The notes under the pieces are model-generated. The model saw only the letters and a list, made by a program, of their open reading frames with translations. It had not been told where the DNA came from and did not search any database. The position numbers and the translations under genes are program-made. Shown piece after piece: positions 14,801 through 15,743 of a stretch of 15,743 nucleotides of DNA. The first letter of the stretch is position 1. Every line of letters begins with the position of its first letter. Origin of the DNA: Lysobacterales bacterium UBA2790 (GTDB lineage Bacteria > Pseudomonadota > Gammaproteobacteria > Xanthomonadales > Xanthomonadaceae); assembly GCA_002352135.1 (NCBI GenBank), contig DEHW01000198.1, positions 8,058 through 23,800 on the forward strand. Direction: 5' to 3'.

Positions 14801-15304
14801 CTTGGTCGCAATCCAGAGCGCGTTGTCAAACCAACGCATCGATTGCACGGCGACATCGAGGTTGTTGAGGACGCTTGGCAACGCGGGATCGAGCGTGTTG
14901 CCCTTCAGGCGACGGATACCGCCGTACTCCAGGCCAATCAGCAGCGCACCATCCGTTGCCAGCGCGAGGGCAGTGACGGGTGAGCGAGGAAGTCCAGGTA
15001 GATTTGTGGGGTTGAAGTGGGTGAATTCTTTCCCATCGAAGCGCGATACCCCTCTTACGCTGGCGATCCAGATGAAGCCGTCGGGCGTTTCCACCAGGTC
15101 GCGCACCCAGTTCGAGCTCAGACCTTCCGCTTGACGCCATTGCTGCACACCGAGCTGCGCCAGACTGGGTTCGGAGGCGCGGGTCTTCGCCGACGCTGCA
15201 AGAACCGTCGCGACAAGCGCGAGTGAGCAGAACAGCGACCATCGGGAACGGAGGCCGACGGGGGGGGATTGGCAAAGCGACATGGCTGCGATCCGGCGAG
15301 GCAT
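11840..15304 (-). CDS. Beta-propeller sensor histidine kinase (Reg_prop, Y_Y_Y, PAS, HisKA_3)
   Basis: Membrane sensor kinase of 1154 residues. A signal peptide (cleavage near RAS/EPS, about 44) is followed by about 13-14 two-component-regulator propeller repeats (55-655) with ends such as GFIWIASVRGVSRFDG, GDLWVGTFSGGLSRLG and GTLWVASGAVGLVRLRNG, enough for two seven-bladed propellers. A Y_Y_Y domain (about 690-760), one membrane helix (about 770-790) and a PAS domain (about 803-920) come next. HisKA_3 has the phospho-acceptor H964 in RRLAREMHDDVTQRLAGL, and the ATPase has N1076, DFGQGFDP (1103-1110) and GGLGLASMRERA (1117-1128). It phosphorylates a NarL-type partner, almost surely the regulator encoded tail-to-tail at 11051. 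The start at 15304 or the in-frame ATG at 15283 are both possible; neither has a good ribosome site. The ligand is unknown; related sensors in Bacteroidetes bind glycans. Confidence 0.94.
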   Translation of the reverse strand: MPRRIAAMSLCQSPPVGLRSRWSLFCSLALVATVLAASAKTRASEPSLAQLGVQQWRQAEGLSSNWVRDLVETPDGFIWIASVRGVSRFDGKEFTHFNPTNLPGLPRSPVTALALATDGALLIGLEYGGIRRLKGNTLDPALPSVLNNLDVAVQSMRWFDNALWIATKRGLWIFRDGSTMLVATEPLSDADVVALQVVESSLWARTRSGGLWQLVDGRWRASLDAPNCQAGGFVMDHHGAQYTSCQDGVWSRRDEQTAWQKISAAGSVGKLFLDAQHRLLYGGPDGLVRWKDGTTEQRPLGPGLDDWRVRAFLQDQRGDLWVGTFSGGLSRLGVGAVRSLGMSEGLGINSATAVLSDGEQIWVGAFRGGLFRTNRLGERLQHWSPEQGLPGETAWALDFDVEQPSALWVGADQGLAWLHQGRLHSAGPKGQRWSGRVSVLYADPLKPGTLWISDRVNPIVELSPNGIIQHGTDVGLPLRATTFIKRDRNGQLLAGGAEGLFQQRGEHWHRIDLGEPQRDYVSAFTEADDGTLWVASGAVGLVRLRNGQRSVFGYNSGLSFWPVHTLSLDGKDFLWMSGNDGLARVRLADVDRSAQGEPGTLSIEHVDRRDGLLDQETNGWGYPSVARLHTGELVFPSHLGLAVASPSKIRSAVLDPSHLYLLQAWAGTRSLPLDSGSFQLGTDERSLRVRYSAVETLRPEAVQFRHRLAGLEDAWVYSAPGNEARYSRIPPGSYHFEFQARVPGEDWISAEERYRVDVVAGWWERQDVRISVGLLVLGIVAAVLAWRLRLGQVHARSLARARRFLRDVIDTSPHPIFVRAKDGSVALSNQAATAVIERQSELSGGDATDAKPVWSSAFQRLANLDSVVIAESRELVIDEIELHNRDQASQWFKVIKRPGFSAEGLEVEHVITTAVEITDYKQVELQLREEAEKLRHSRGEARQLAAQVLTAQEDERRRLAREMHDDVTQRLAGLAMLAWSTLQGVARSGDEKSSAQMQELAKALESVANDVQVLSRDLHPPALEALGLVDALRSECHTFSERTGLEVEFDCIEAITEPSAERGLAVYRIVQEALRNARTHSGCGNAIVSIRSDRSGLQVEVRDFGQGFDPGARDTHGGLGLASMRERARLAGARFTIESAAGEGTCCRIELPLD

Positions 15305-15349
15305 CCGTGCGCAGTGTAGAGGCGTTTCATCAATGCGCGATCAACGCCC

Positions 15350-15370
15350 GCTGCGCCCGGCGCGCGCAGC
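15350..15370 (-). terminator. Short GC hairpin after the GMC oxidoreductase gene
   Basis: GCTGCGC (15350-15356) and GCGCAGC (15364-15370) form a 7-bp stem with a 7-base loop, 23 bases after the GMC stop codon and before the kinase start, on the minus strand. There is no U-tract, so termination is only possible. A weaker GGCGTT/AACGCC pair lies nearer the kinase. Confidence 0.3.
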
Positions 15371-15393
15371 GAAATGTCTGCGTCGCACGCGAG

Positions 15394-15743
15394 TCATTGC
15401 GTGATATGGCGCTCTGCAGGCCGCAGCATCCGATCCGCCATGCGCTCGGCGATCATGATCACCGGTGCGTTGGTGTTGCCGCCAATCAGGTTGGGCATCA
15501 CCGAGGCGTCGATGACGCGCAGGCCGTCGACGCCGTGGACGCGGCATTCAGGATCGACTACGGCCATGCTGTCCTGACCCATGCGACAGGTGCCGATCGG
15601 GTGATAGATCGACTCGGCCTTTCGGCGGATGAAGTCGATCAGTTCAGCGTCGGATTGCGCGGCTTCGCCGGGATAGAGTTCGTGCGCTCGATGGGCGTCG
15701 AAGGCGCTTTGCGACAGTAATTCGCGGGACAGTTTCACCGCTT
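15394..15743 (-). CDS. GMC-family oxidoreductase, C-terminal part (runs off right edge)
   Basis: The last 115 codons of an FAD-dependent glucose-methanol-choline oxidoreductase; the N-terminus and FAD-binding motif lie outside the window. The visible part is the GMC C-terminal domain, with the active-site region SIYHPIGTCRMG containing the catalytic histidine, then DPECRVHGVDGLRVIDASVMP and GGNTNAPVIMIAERMAD, in which an Asn occupies the second catalytic position, as in choline dehydrogenase and alcohol dehydrogenase relatives. A GTG near the window edge is internal, because coding similarity continues upstream of it. The stop is TGA at 15394. It is upstream of the kinase gene on the same strand with an 89-bp gap. 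Choline versus other alcohol as substrate cannot be decided from this fragment. Confidence 0.93.
   Translation of the reverse strand, partial: AVKLSRELLSQSAFDAHRAHELYPGEAAQSDAELIDFIRRKAESIYHPIGTCRMGQDSMAVVDPECRVHGVDGLRVIDASVMPNLIGGNTNAPVIMIAERMADRMLRPAERHITQ

Noticed and set aside
1..15743. Mobile elements, CRISPR arrays, tRNA or rRNA genes, prophage
   Set aside because: No transposase or integrase, no regularly spaced direct repeats, no cloverleaf or rRNA-like stretch was seen on either strand.

Overview
The window is GC-rich, tightly packed bacterial chromosome. It carries housekeeping genes (gltB, bioD, msrC, a LOG-family nucleosidase, a beta-hydroxyacid dehydrogenase, a GMC oxidoreductase) interleaved with an unusually dense run of exported proteins. 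DUF3011 proteins, a secreted protein ending in a DGFE-type tail, and a beta-propeller histidine kinase paired with a NarL-type regulator together suggest a gammaproteobacterium of the Xanthomonadales/Lysobacterales. That placement is inference from gene content, not a database result. I see no phage, IS element, CRISPR array, rRNA or tRNA.

Left part (1-5939). The 5' end of gltB lies on the minus strand, cut by the window edge, with a candidate promoter and an 18-bp perfect palindrome in front of it. Upstream, on the same strand, is bioD, starting at GTG. Diverging from bioD is a two-gene unit, msrC plus a stand-alone TfoX C-terminal-domain protein, joined by an ATGA overlap. It meets a secreted beta-helix protein tail-to-tail at a strong hairpin. 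The beta-helix gene lies behind a LOG-family gene on the minus strand. Diverging from LOG is a 3-hydroxyisobutyrate-dehydrogenase-like oxidoreductase.

Middle part (5974-10995). This is a compact envelope/secretion island around a 199-bp divergent intergenic region at 7694-7892. Leftward run an EF-hand protein, a tandem DUF3011 protein and a PliI-type lysozyme-inhibitor homologue. Rightward run a second DUF3011 protein and a zinc metalloprotease of the metzincin type. All five have export signals. The central region holds a candidate promoter, a near-palindromic dyad and two overlapping hairpins. I regard this as the best candidate for an undescribed functional module: calcium binding, disulfide-rich domains, lysozyme inhibition and proteolysis outside the cytoplasm. 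The functional link is inference from position only.

Right part (11051-15743). A NarL/FixJ response regulator follows the protease on the plus strand. A 1154-residue sensor kinase (two beta-propellers, Y_Y_Y domain, one membrane segment, PAS, HisKA_3, HATPase) converges on it. The two genes share a nested hairpin filling the 63-bp gap and are the natural partner pair. Behind the kinase lies the C-terminal part of a GMC-family oxidoreductase, cut by the right window edge. No gene-free stretch exceeds 300 bases; the longest is 7694-7892.
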